Shown here: positions 1 to 10,943 of the stretch, in pieces
How the letters are laid out: each line of letters starts with the position of its first letter
How positions within the stretch are numbered: the first letter of the stretch is position 1
Source: Strobilurus pachycystidiatus
Taxonomy: Eukaryota; Basidiomycota; Agaricomycetes; Agaricales; Physalacriaceae
Assembly (NCBI GenBank): GCA_019915135.1
Contig: JAHLMK010000025.1
Coordinates: forward strand, 186,001-250,000
Direction of reading: 5' to 3'
DNA length: 64,000 bases
Made by a program: the position numbers and the translations under genes
The notes under the pieces: model-generated
What the model was told of the DNA's origin: nothing
The model's database searches: none
Seen by the model: only the letters and a program-made list of their open reading frames with translations

Positions 1-175
1 TCCACCTGCTTTCGTGAAGAACTAGGAATGGCCAGCGCGCATAAGAAGGGATATGGGACATGATCCAAACGAGCCTTGTTGTCACCAAGTTTTTGCATTT
101 CGTCCACCGAGAGATGGGTAGATTGGATGGGATAGCATAGGATGTCCAATCAGAGTGAGAGACTTTGGATGCCAT
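1..175 (-). CDS. 5' part of a hypothetical gene, cut by the window edge (paralogue of the gene at 14904-15704)
   Basis: Read on the minus strand from the ATG at 175, the frame is open to position 1 and aligns codon for codon with the first part of the gene at 15704-14904 (shared stretches include LVWIMSH, RWPFLVLHESRW). The aligned ATG in both copies supports this start over an upstream one. The rest of the gene lies outside the window to the left. No known domain is recognised. In the other copy this gene converges on a DUF6535 gene, so a further DUF6535 copy may lie just left of the window; that is inference. The homology is visible directly; coding status is likely because substitutions keep the frame. 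Confidence 0.6.
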   Translation of the reverse strand, partial: MASKVSHSDWTSYAIPSNLPISRWTKCKNLVTTRLVWIMSHIPSYARWPFLVLHESRW

Positions 176-249
176 GCGCAAGAAAGTGTGAAGCAAAGGG
201 TCGGACTTAAAAGTGAATGCCGATGCTGATCAATTGATCGCCTGATGGC

Positions 250-1242
250 GTGCGCGTCTTTTACTTGTCTTTTACTGCGAAGACCGAAATCTGCAGCCTG
301 GACCCCACAGCGGATAGCAAGCATCCATGGCGGCCGCCACTCCGTCACGGCAGCGACCAGTGTTATTTCTCTGTCTGTCTGAGGCGCTTCCAACATCTCC
401 CGTTCGTCGCTGCGATCACCGTGGCTGGCACGCTATCTCGATTCTACAACCGCAAAATGGAGCACGAATTGCCATCCTCGCCGCGGTCGTTTCATGGACC
501 ACACCTAGTGAAGATAGTGACCCCACGCAATGAAGGGACCAGTTGTCGACAGCGATGACTCTGCTCACACTGACGCAAGTGCGTTGTCTTTTGGCCCTCG
601 TGCTTTTCTGAGCGCTCATGTTTCAATGCAGACATCTCTTCACTGGCGTTTCATTCCCAAAATCGGACTCCCGCGCGCTTTACATTTCATACGCAATTTG
701 GAAACTCCATACCCAGGATATCATGAACACACTGGAGATGGTCTCTACCCGGACAGAGTCCAAACCCCGGCGTCACTCTATGCTACCAGGACTGATTGCA
801 GCATGTACTCGTCGAACAGGTCGCGGACCATTTCGACTAACCACGCCGACAAATCATCATCTCAATCCTACCGAGCACATTTCAAACAATTAGCCGTGTA
901 TTCGCGTCTCCGTCCGTGCTATCCGTCCGCGAGGTTCTTTCCAATTCGAGGGGCGAACGGCCAAAGCAATGCTTCATTCGACTCATCGGCGGGCCAGGCA
1001 TCCGTTTCGCTCGCCGAGACACTGTCATCAAAAAATGGGTCAGTAATTATTCCAGTCGAGTATACACTCTCAGCGCGCTAACGTTATCCACAGACGCGAG
1101 ACGCGCCGTGAAGCGCCTTGCCAACGGCATCATGATCTACTTACTCGTCATTTCATCCGGCATCAAGAACGATTTGGTTCCATCACTCGAGAAAGACATC
1201 TTGTTTCGTACAGGCCTCAGTGCCGCCAGGATGTCGGATTGA
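250..1242 (+). pseudogene. Degraded gene upstream of DUF6535 copy 1 (homologue of 34860-35587)
   Basis: This stretch is homologous to the reverse complement of 34860-35587, starting near a shared ccgaaatctgcagcctg and continuing through a conserved intron (donor after aaatgg near 1038, acceptor ending ttatccacag near 1094). No single frame runs through: coding-like blocks lie in different frames, and reading straight across the conserved splice junction soon meets a stop in one frame. The same disruption is seen in the other copy, where a stop lies just before the donor. I therefore call it a gene remnant. The family is not recognised. It forms the outer part of the duplicated unit that carries DUF6535 copy 1. 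A rapidly evolving real gene with unusual splicing is the main alternative. Confidence 0.45.
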
Positions 1243-1810
1243 GCCTATGTTTACTGCACCGTTTTGTTCGTGTCAACTTTTCGTGTACTTTCTACGTTCA
1301 CCGACTTATTATCTCACTTTCTTTCTTCTGTTGAGCATTATTCATCTGTCTCCCCGCTCGAGCATTATCATATGTCTTTCGGACTCTTTCTATAGGTTGT
1401 CGTTCTCAGTAGCGATTGCAGGTACGCGTTCTTCGGCCCCCTTTGACGGCGAGCTGGTGTGTAAGATGTGGGCTTAGAGAACGCCCTTCGTCATTTTGCA
1501 ACGGAAAGTAAAAGTAAGACATAGTTGAGCCAGTAGAATTCCCATATGCTGTATCGTCTTTCTCATGGCGCTAGCCGAGAACGTCAGACTGAGGAAGTGT
1601 GGCGTCATTCAACATACCAAGTGATTGTGGTGTCCACTCACAATCAGTATCAGAGCACCCTGTCAAGATTGTTGGAGCGCCTACCTTTTCGATTCATCGG
1701 ATCATGCTGACTGTTTGACGCGCGCTTCGAGTCCATCTTCGTACATTTGCCTGTCTAGCCTTTGATGACAGATGGTTATCGCTTTGTTGTGGCGCAGAGA
1801 AAGGGCCTCA

Positions 1811-1830
1811 TAATAATAATAATAATAATA
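1811..1830 (+). repeat. (TAA)n microsatellite, 3' tail of the inserted element
   Basis: About six uninterrupted TAA units lie exactly at the left junction of the insertion that separates segmental copy 1 from copy 3. Its position makes it the 3' tail of a minus-strand retroelement. Confidence 0.75.
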
Positions 1831-2917
1831 CACGGCGTGGTCCCCCTTGGAACTGCCGGAAGCCTCGGGACGTCGCCAGGTGATCTCACCCCAACCGAGG
1901 GAGTGTTCTGCCTGAAGCCGCCTGCGAGACCCGTGGTGGTGGTACAATACAGTACAGACCGGGAGTGGTGGTACAACGAAGTACAGACCAAAAACTAAGT
2001 ATTAATAATGTGGGAGATTAATTGGAAAAATCGGCGCCTTGATCTCGTTAAATGTGAGTTCAAGGTCTTGATACCGCCGAAAGGTTCGCCAAAGTAGTGA
2101 CGGCGTCAACAAACATGAACCAGAAATGCTCCGGCTTGCAAACAAGTCTCGGGCTGTGCACTCCAAGAGCATGTGCTCAAGAGTCTTCAGCACCGTCTGA
2201 CAGTGTCGACAGAGCGCAAGGAGATTGTCTGGGTCCATTGATTACGACTCGTCATCATGCGGATCATCGTGGGGTGACCATCCATGGGATAAGTACGGGT
2301 CCCTTTCGAATAAGCGATTGAGATGCAGAGAGGGCCGCGCGTCGTGAGGACTGTGAAGCGAGCTCGCGATACGAGACCATCACCATGTCGAAGAAGAATA
2401 CTCATGGTGGGAGGCGGATATGGGAGAGACACAGGGTAGTGGCAAGGATGCATCAGTGGTCGAAGGCGGAGAATTGTGGTCCAGTACACGAGGTGTGGTA
2501 ATGCCGTAAGAAGGAATGAGATCAGGGTGGTTATTAGGGAGAGAATGAGATGGTGCATGCGTCCAAGACGGCTAACAGTGGGCCAGCGTCAACAACGGCT
2601 TGGGGGAGGGGGGGCTCTGCATCAAAAGATGGCTTACGGGGAGCCTGCATCAACTGATGGCTTAGGGCGAGCCAGCGTCATGAGACGGCTGATGGCGAGC
2701 AGGCGGTCCGCGCAAGCCTACTGGTCAAGACACTGGCGCAAAAAATGAGCCTCAAGACAAAAAGTCATGACGCACCGTCTGCCATGATTTCCCGCCATGC
2801 TAACATACTCTTATAGAAGACCATAGAGCGTTTTGCGGCACGAATCCAGCGTGAAGAGGCGGCATGGAGGGCCCAGTAAAATTTTTTGCTCGATCGATGG
2901 TGGTAGTTGATGTGAGA
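1811..2917 (-). mobile_element. 5'-truncated, decayed LINE-like retrotransposon insertion
   Basis: The stretch is absent from the otherwise homologous inverted copy, where the flanks join directly (around 34300). Its 3' end on the minus strand is a simple (TTA)n run (1811-1830), as in several fungal non-LTR elements. Close to that end, the minus-strand frame 2238-2002 contains a C-x2-C-x8-H-x4-C zinc motif (CRHCQ...LEHMLLEC), which resembles the C-terminal knuckle of fungal LINE polyproteins. No reverse transcriptase motif remains, so it would be strongly 5'-truncated. Around 2565-2705 there are imperfect repeats of a gatggct...gagcc phrase. No clear target-site duplication is visible, and the 2240-2917 half could be a second, nested insertion. 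Confidence 0.6.
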
Positions 2918-3392
2918 ATGTCTAAGACTTCTGATGGGGATGATATTGAGAATTGAATGGGGGACCGCCACAATCATAATGTAAACCCCGGGCCGGGAAA
3001 TGCTGATCCACGTGGACTTGCCCGCAACTTGAACCCAACTTCGAGTTTTCTTTTCATGCCTGCACCACAGATGTCAAACGCGGCTGGGACACGACGAACG
3101 CGTGGAACCGGGTGAAATAAACTGGGTGATTGCGTTCCACGAAGCTCACTCATACCGCATACCGGTGGAGTGGTATACCCCAAAACGGGTACAAGGTCTC
3201 CGTCTTGTGTAATACACTGCTGGGCGGCCGTTGTGAAGGTGGGTGGATCCCTTGTGCTCTGTAAATGTGTACCCTTATACTTCTAACCAGGGACAAGCGA
3301 AGCTGTTCGGTGGATGGACGCAGATAAATAGATGCCGTGAACGTGGATCTGATGTTTCCCACTCGGTCCCTTCCCACTGCTCCTTCAACACC

Positions 3393-6300
3393 ATGCCCTC
3401 GCCAACGGACGCGTCTGCGCCGCAACGGGCACCGAATCCTGCGCCTATCATTACCAACCCGCCCCATCCTCTGCCAGATGGACCATTCCCCACGGGCACC
3501 GCGGATGGCTTTCAGGGCGTCGGGCCCTTACCTCCGGCGGAGCCCCAGCACGAATGCATGCATTTTGACAACGACGAGCAAATCCCATCTCCCGCTACGC
3601 TTGTCGCCTGTACCGAGCATCTTGGCAGTCATCGGCGCACAATCTTTGGCGCGAAGAAGCTCTTTGCGGGATTTCAAAGAGGTCAGCGTCTCGATGCGGT
3701 GCATATCATTAGTGCTGTTACTGAATTACGCCACTGCTTAGCTGCCGACCCCTACGATTACGAGAACAAGTACCCGCCCGATGAGCCATTCCATGAGACT
3801 GGGCCCAATGCGCGAGTCTGGAAGACGGCGTACGACGAAGGATCCATTGTTGATGCCGACAAGGTCATTACCTGGACCGATGCCTTGGACGTCTTGCTCG
3901 TCTTTGTAGGCTTCTTTCCATATGCATACAAGTCATCACTCAATGAGCTTCATAGGCTGGATTGTTCTCTGGCGTCGTATCTTCCTTCTTGACCCAAACA
4001 TACCAATCACTCCAGGTGGACTATGGCCAGATGATCGCCTCTTTCATGTACGAGTCCATTGAGATCGACCGTGCCATCAATGAAGGCCGCTCTTCCAAGA
4101 CCGTCCCACGCTCTTCATATACTCCTGACGGCGTCTTCGTCCCGACCCGCTCTGCGACCTGGGTCAATGGCCTGTGGTTCGTAAGCCTGTCGCTGAGTCT
4201 CACCACGGCGCTCATCGCCGTGCTCACGAAGCAATGGATTCATCAGTATCGCGACTCTGTCGCCTCTGCTGGTACACCGAGAGATCGCTGCCGAATTCGC
4301 GAGCTCAGATCACGCAACTTCGAACTCTGGCATGTACCAGGGATCATCGGCATTCTCCCCGTCCTTCTGCACATCTCCCTCGGCCTCTTCTTTGCAGGCA
4401 TGATTGTCTTCATTCGCGTCCTTAGTACCGGAATCAGCTCCGTTGTTGGATTCATTGCTGCGATTGCGATGGTGGCATACTTTGCGACAAATGTGCTCCC
4501 CGTCTTCAAACCGTCCTGTCCATATATTACGCCCCTCACCAAATTTGCCTATGTCATACTCTATCGTGTCCATCGCTCTCGTCCGCGAGAGAGGCTTCGT
4601 TTGCTGTTTACCCTTCTGAGCCGGCCATTCCGCTCGCCGTCGGCTAAGTCTACAGCGGCGGTTCAGCCTACTCATTGCGCGGCCGAGGGCCAAATACCAT
4701 CGTCGTTCCGAGATCTAGAAGTGGAGAGGATCGATCGAAAGGGTCCCGTACTGGATGCACACACTCTGGCATCGCTTTATCGAAGCTCTTCGAATGCGTC
4801 TGTTCAGAAGATTGCTCTGCAGGCTGTGAGTAACATGCCTTTGCATGTCATTCCAGCTATTAAGCACGATCTGCCAGATACAGACGAGGCACTCGAGGCC
4901 ACCGTGCAAGCGTATATGGGATCTCATTTCGATCCGGAGAAAGAATCAGCCTACCACCTATTTCTGCGCAGTTTTATCCGTCTCTTACCAGACGCCTGTC
5001 CCCCAACGCTCCCCATATATCTGGAAAATGACGAAAGTTTCGCCGGCCTAGTCAATGATCTATACCCTCAACGAGCGGTTGACTTTGTACGCTCGCAGAT
5101 TCTGCATTCTACCGTCGAATTTGACGTAGCCATCTGGGCTCAAATTCTCCGTAATGCGCTTTCCAATGGCATGTCCTGGCTCGAGAAAGATGTCGACGGG
5201 TCTGCCATTTGGAAGACCTTCATCGGATGGTGTATATCCGCGCCGCATCAATGTGCCGCCTGTACTAGATCTCCAATTGGCGAGGTTTATCCTCTCACGC
5301 TGAGTAGGGATGATCAAGAAGACAATTACGGGCAGCATGTACTGAGCGTGCTTATCTGCAACGGTACTATAGGAACCACGGATAAAATTACACTGGAAAC
5401 TGCCGTTACGCGCTTCTTCCTCCCTTCACTGACTAGACTTCTCCTGGCGACGGAATACGCGAAACTCTGCATCGGAGATGATTACCGTGATGCTCCAAGC
5501 GACGTTCTCCTCCTTCTGGCCCTTGTACAATCGCCTGCAATACTGAGGAATGGCTCCTCGACATCGAATGTAGGTGGCACGTCCCTCACCTACGTGCTCG
5601 ATGCTCTGCGCGAACATGTTGGTCTGAAAGACCGAGGAAGGACACATATTACACACCCTCGCATTCTCAGAGCAATTTTCCATGCTTTGACCGGCGTGGC
5701 AAGTTTGTCCTCTTGGGCATCACTCTCTTCCCGAAATCGGCAAACTATCGTACACATTTTGTTCCGTTGTCAGCTTCTCGATGCTTCTCTGCGCTGGGAG
5801 ACTACGATCAGCCCATCCATCACGGCTACCACTCTCGAAGCATTGTTTGAGACGCCGTTCAACTTCTCTGAAAGGGGACTGTTGCTAGCAGAAGTCCTCG
5901 AAGTTAGTGGACGCAACAAAATTTCTACTCTTCTCCCGGTGCTATATGCTGGACTGTGCCATCACGACTTTCTCGAGTTTATAGAGCGTGTGCGTTTTGG
6001 TGAACAGTCGCACCGCTTGGAGGACGCTGCTCCGTATCACTTCCTTGCTTCAGCTTTTGTACACGGGTTACACCCATTGAAGATTCTGTCCCAGCAGGCC
6101 TACCATGAGGCATTGTCTTACATGCTACAGCCCACCCATCTTCGGACCATGGGAAAAATTTTGCTTCTATCGGACGCGGACACACTTCGTACTCTATCGT
6201 CGGTGGCCGCAATGATTCCGCGGACAATTTGGGTCGGTCTGACTGGTGACCTCCAGGGTTTCCTCCAGTCTGACCTCGCACAGGAGGTATATGATTACCA

Positions 6301-6502
6301 GGTCGAAAAATGTGTCTTGCATCCCTTCGATCTGTGCCTTCTGCGTTACGAAACGTATGAAAGCCTTTCCAATCGCTTGCTATCCGCTACACAAGCAGCT
6401 GAGAATGATCACTGGTCAGGTCTAGCTTTTCATTACCGCGGTTCGGTTCGTACTATTCTCTACAGAAAGGCCTTGTCGGACTTGTCACTAACCGATTTGT
6501 AG
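3393..6502 (+). CDS. DUF6535 domain membrane protein, copy 1 (999 aa, 3 exons)
   Basis: Exons 3393-3681, 3742-3905 and 3956-6502 join in frame to 1000 codons including the stop. A proline-rich N-terminus (about residues 1-95) is followed by the DUF6535 signature (DYENKYPPDEPF, GPNARVWKTAYDE, DALDVLLVFAGLFS). Four hydrophobic helices follow (AGLFSGVV..., NGLWFVSLSLSLTTALIAV, a long one after WHVPGI, IAAIAMVAYFATNVLPVF). The remaining ~650 residues are soluble-looking and helical, with no known domain. DUF6535 proteins are multicopy in agaricomycetes and have no established function. The promoter and 5' half match copy 3 best, while the 3' third and 3' flank match copy 2, so this gene is mosaic. 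The exon lengths 289 and 164 are identical in all three copies, which fixes the start and splicing. Confidence 0.9.
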
Positions 6503-7068
6503 ATATTCAGGTCCCTCCGCAAACGAATCATGTTATCACTCCAGAAGGGTGCCAGCGCTCCTCTGCTGGGAGCAGCGTCGAGTGGCATGCAATCTGTGTA
6601 GTATGCACACTATAGTCCGTGTAAATATGGCTTTGACAATTCTGTCTACAAGTAAAGAGAGCATGTATACCCAGTGATTAAGTCACGACCACAAGCATAC
6701 AGTATTGTAGTGGTTGTCGTAGCTTGGAGTGCCAGACGCCCCACGAACCGTTGTCTGATGATCAGAAGACTTGTAACTTGTTGTACCACGGTGACTGGCA
6801 CATCACATTGTTCCAATCATCATCGCAATCTTGTGTTCTCGGTAGACGACTGAGCCCCATCCAGGATGGCTACAGGAGTAATGTTATGTGAGCTGGTCTC
6901 AGTACATTTCTAGTACACACATCTCCTAGAAAGTTCTTGCAGGACAGCTAGCCCGGGTCTATCACGCCACAAAACGACACCACCGGCGTGGGCTGTAATC
7001 GCCAGTGGCTCAACCTTTTCCAGCGAGCAGCAGAGCCTCTGGTCGATGAAGTGTTCTCTCACGGGATA

Positions 7069-7084
7069 CTCTCTCTCTCTCTCT
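7069..7084 (+). repeat. (CT)n microsatellite
   Basis: Eight CT units lie in the 5' flank of the small gene at 7329. Nothing else in this flank suggests a function for them. Confidence 0.8.
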
Positions 7085-7328
7085 GGCGTGCTACCAGCAG
7101 TATTCCAAAATGGGGCTGTATCTGTGCACAGTCGTGGAATTGACAATAACACGATCGGCATTGGTTGCCAAGGCGCGCAGGCGCGCATCATCGTCAGTAA
7201 TGGGCATGTCCTCAGAGAACAACACTCGAACAACAGCTTGAATCTTATTGTCCAGTCACCAACATATAGTGAAGCAGTCTCCCTGATGACCGACCATTCC
7301 CATCCACGATCCAGCAGGGTCCGCCACA

Positions 7329-8023
7329 ATGAGCAATCACGACCGCGAGCTCAAAGGCCGGCAAGCTCAAGCACAGACCTATCCATCCACATCCCACGCC
7401 AATACGCCAGTTCACCCGGAGATCAAGGCCAAAGCCGATGAACGCTTTGACCTTGAATCCAGGCGTGCTCAAGACAGCTTCGAGGAGGCCGATGCAGATT
7501 GGGTCCGACTAAAACATCGACACATGTTGTCCTTCTGCAAAGCATTTGCCACCAGCTTTGCCAAAAGCGTTACACCATATATTCCCAAGAGCTGGCTCGA
7601 GAATATCAGAAGTAAAGTTGCAGAGCAACATGCTGATGTGTGAGTCCCTTTTTGCCGCATTTAACTCGAGTACTTGAACACTTACCGGTACATAGCACTT
7701 CCGACGATATCGAGACTTCATTCACTTCATTGCTCTCAAACCCCAGTGACGTGAACATTGACAAAACTCCAATGTCGAAGGTGAAAATTGGCTGGGAGGA
7801 ATGCTACTTTCAGAGCAACTTTAAGCTGCACGGCAAATCACTCGAGAAAAGGTTCCAGGAGGAGCTAGCTAAATCCTACAAACAGGCTGTGCGTAGGTGC
7901 CGATCTTCTGATCCTGGTCCGCGTCCCGTGCTATGCCTTCCGGATTATGACAAGATTCTTCATGATGTCCGAGTGTCCCACCGGCGGACCTTCGCACTGC
8001 CGAGTTGGTTCCGACGACTATAG
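7329..8023 (+). CDS. Hypothetical 212-aa protein paired with DUF6535 copy 1
   Basis: Exons 7329-7639 and 7696-8023 are joined by a 56-bp intron (GTGAGT...ACATAG). The paralogue at 30076-29370 has the same intron at the same codon, right after a shared HADV, and nearly the same length (214 aa). Other shared blocks are SVTPY/TVTPYxPK, WLE(N/D)(I/L)R, a (D)VNID(K/T)T region, GKSLE and PG(P/A)RPV. There is no signal peptide or membrane helix; composition is charged and helical. I do not recognise the family. It lies about 830 bp downstream of the DUF6535 stop on the same strand, an arrangement repeated in copy 3 and absent from copy 2. Its own 5' flank, also partly conserved, argues for an independent promoter. 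Confidence 0.7.
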
Positions 8024-8935
8024 ATCCTTCAATACGACCTTTATGGGCAGATGGAGTAGTGGCAATATCACGACTCACTGCCCCCTTGCGAAGATTGTCA
8101 AACGATAATGATTATGACAAGACTTAGTCCTACAATAGGTGCCACCCGCACAACGTAGCCTCGGTCTCTGGACAGACAGGCATCAACAAGCACTACCTAC
8201 ATTATGTTCGGAGATTTTATCAGTATATTCACGTATATAGACCCGTACGCTACTCTATCATCCTTGTTAGTACTCAGTTAGTAGTAAGTAACTTAGCTTT
8301 AATCGAACCCTTAGGTAGAACTTGCGTGATGGGACTCATGCCGCCCTGACCAAAGATCGCCGGACGGGGACCAAAGATCGCCGGACGGGCGTTGTAAGGA
8401 GGAGTGGGAGATAGCATATAGTAATACCACCAGGACTAGCGAAACGATACAGCACGATGCCCCTCGATGAAGAAGGAACGGGCTTCGATCATGTCTAGGT
8501 TCGCATCACGTGTTTGTTCTTGAACACATAAGATAGAGATAGCCTGGAAACTTGGCTCTAGTAGCGAAGACAGTCGTTATAAGACAGAGAAGCCTCGACG
8601 AAATGCTGCAATCACGGGCAGAGACTGGGTGGAATCAACTCTCCCGAAACTGGTTGAGTTCAAGAAAACAGCAAACTCTGAGAATCAAAAGATGTACTTT
8701 TGAGTCAACGGAAAGTCCTAAGTTATAATGTAATGACAGTAACACTATCTACATGCACTCAAATACTCTACCGAGTCTACGATTATAGACCCTTTGAGGC
8801 AAATAGAAATCGGGATCAGAAATGATACGAATTAACTAGCCGGTCCCGCCCGGATGAACTTCCTCTCCATAATTTTATGTCTGCGTATCATGATTGGAGG
8901 AAGCTTGGGTCCTTGAATGCGGGGCTCAAGTTAAA
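8024..8935. other. Intergenic stretch without a supported gene
   Basis: No long frame in either strand. It contains a perfect 21-bp tandem duplication (8348-8389) and AT-rich stretches around 8220-8300 that loosely resemble a decayed retrotransposon LTR, but no terminal repeats, primer-binding site or target duplication could be shown. Confidence 0.5.
8348..8389 (+). repeat. Perfect 21-bp tandem duplication
   Basis: The 21-bp unit beginning gaccaaagatcgcc and ending ggacggg occurs twice back to back without a mismatch. Role unknown. Confidence 0.85.
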
Positions 8936-10943
8936 TCAAGGCCCATGGCCACAACCTTCCCACCCATGGTCGTCAACTGGCTCGGCCGTATACTGACAGT
9001 CCTCCTTCTCCTCCGAATCCTTGACGCCGGCCGACGCGACTCGTCCATCCGAGCTGACCGCCACCGAGGCACTGCTGTCGATCTCCATCTCCAGAGAGCG
9101 ATCCAGCTTTTCAGGCAAGTGCGTGTCGTCCATGATATTCCTCACAAACGCGCCCATCGCCTGGGGGCAGATCTTCAGGAAAGGGAAGACGTGCACGCCG
9201 TTCTGGTACTCTTCGTGCGGCAACTCACATCTGCGAACTCGGCCCTCTTCGCCACTAGGGCGATCTCATCCTGCAGCACCTCCGAGTCGCCGGTTCGATC
9301 GAGAAGCGGGAGTAGTGGGCCCTTTGAAGTTGTCAAAGAATGGCGGCGCGTATGGTTGCATGAGGAGGTACTATTCCATTCCGTCACCGAAGTAGTGGCA
9401 ATGGGGTTCGGGTGGTCCTCCGGCGAGAAGACGGGAATTACATCGTAAGCAGTGTTTGACTCCCCAGAGGCACCAGATATGGTCATGGCGTTAAGAGTCG
9501 TGTAAGGGCGGGAAAGTACAAGAAGGACAAACAAGACCTACCGATTCAGAGCGACGTGAAGAGCCCACCAGTAGAGAGAGATAGGTTTTGTCCTTCAGAT
9601 CCATCAAGAGAGCGAGGGACAAGCCTCCACCAGATGTAGATGTTCTTCGGCGGAACGTCCGTCAAGCGGAAGTACCCGCTGACACGTCATGCAACGGTCC
9701 AGGGAGTGAGCACTCCGGCGCAAGGCGGTAATTGAACACTTCAGAAAGTCCGTCAGCGATGTCCAAGAAGAGGAACAAATTGAAACTTACAAAACACTCT
9801 CGCATTCGTATACTACGCCAACGGCACCGAGATATTCCGCTTGTCCTCCGCGCTCCCCACATAGTATGCCCCACCATGGATGGACAAGATCACCCTGGAG
9901 CTCTGGGTGGCCGGCTTCGAGTCCTTGCTGGCGCCGAACAGACACCTTCCACTCGCTCTGCGTCCGCTGCCAGGTCTGCTTCCCAACGATCAATTCCCCG
10001 CTCATCTCCCGCCTCTCGGTGTCTTGCGTAACAGACTCGCGAGGATGTCACTAATGCGGCATGGTCGTAATTGAATGTGGCGGGGGTGATCAACGATCAA
10101 CGGGCGAAGGACTCGGACCTGACATGGCATAAGCCTGCAGATAAACTTACGAAAAAAGGATGTTGACGAGGAGATTTTGGTCGAAGGAAATAGATAATCA
10201 CAACATCCGTCAACTTGGTATGCTTTGCTTAACGGCGCATTAAACTCGAGAACACGGCCATCTCCATTCACCAACTCTCTTTCCTCGGTATCCACAGCCC
10301 GTGCAGCAGCGCGTCTGCTCTCATGTTGCGTCGCTGCCAGCTGAATAGTTCGAGATTAGGTCGTCGCACAGGATGGTATGATGAGCTGGACACATACCTT
10401 TCGTAGCAGCGAAGGACGCATACTTCCACGGATCGTTGAGTTCCCAGTTGGGTTGTTTGTAGAGTTTGAGCGAAGGCGTCAGGTGTGTGTTGCGGCGGGA
10501 TGCCGAGTGTGGCGCTGTGTTAACGAGCGCCTCGAGCCGCTTGAGCTCTTGGCAGCACCAACACTGCTTGCTCTTGTGATTCAACGCATTGGGGTCGTTT
10601 TGTGGAAGGAGATGACGATCACGGGTGGTGACATGATGGAGCTACAAGATGGGGCAGACAGCACGACTTCGACATCGGTGTGCGCCGCGGCTGCAATCCT
10701 ACAATGACAGCTAGGATAATGACATCGCGGCTGGAAATGATATGACAGAATAGCAATGACCGCCTCCTCGAGAAGAGATACGTCGAGTTCAGCGGGGGAA
10801 GTGGTAGTGAAGGCGCCACTGATTTGGGCGGTGACTAGCTCCGTGCTAGCGAGAGCACGAGCTGCTAAATAGCGTCGTCCCTGTAGTTGTTGAGGTATAT
10901 GTCCATGATGATTCGAAATCGAAGAGCGCCCTAGATAAGACAA
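8936..10943 (-). pseudogene. Alpha/beta hydrolase (HSL/acetyl-esterase type), inactivated
   Basis: Reading down the minus strand one can pick out the parts of an alpha/beta-hydrolase-3 family enzyme: the oxyanion motif IHGGAYYVGSAEDKR (near 9880-9830), NYRLAPE (near 9735-9715), an SGGGLSLALL remnant (near 9625-9600), a TGDSEVLQDE...AKRAEFADV block (near 9300-9230) and the histidine region EEYQNGVHVFPF (near 9215-9180). These lie in different frames, an in-frame stop follows SVPLA near 9810, and the GDSAG nucleophile sequence expected before GGGL is missing, apparently by a small deletion. The N-terminal part seems to reach about 10943, with introns. The catalytic serine is lost, so the gene cannot make an active esterase. 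A related N-terminal fragment sits at 28430-28910. Confidence 0.75.

Larger units (their letters stand above)
250..8023 (+). repeat. Segmental duplication unit 1 (inverted relative to 29370-35587)
   Basis: Order in this unit: gene remnant (250-1242), spacer, DUF6535 gene (3393-6502), small unknown gene (7329-8023). The same order runs on the minus strand from 35587 to 29370. Matches extend through noncoding DNA: the block 1420-1810 against 34310-34690, the ~470 bp before the DUF6535 start against 33824-34290, and the start-proximal region of the small gene, which shares gagaacaacactcgaacaac. The units differ by the LINE-like insertion at 1811-2917 in this copy and by unrelated 3' flanks after the DUF6535 stop codons (6503-7150 versus 30200-30707). 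Confidence 0.8.

Noticed and set aside
530..1081. 183-codon plus-strand frame
   Set aside because: It crosses a conserved intron (1039-1094) shared with the inverted copy and has no counterpart in that copy's frame, so the long frame is fortuitous.
8150..8330. Possible retrotransposon LTR (TATA-like and repeated tagta-type sequence)
   Set aside because: No second LTR, no terminal TG...CA pair, no primer-binding site or target duplication could be found.
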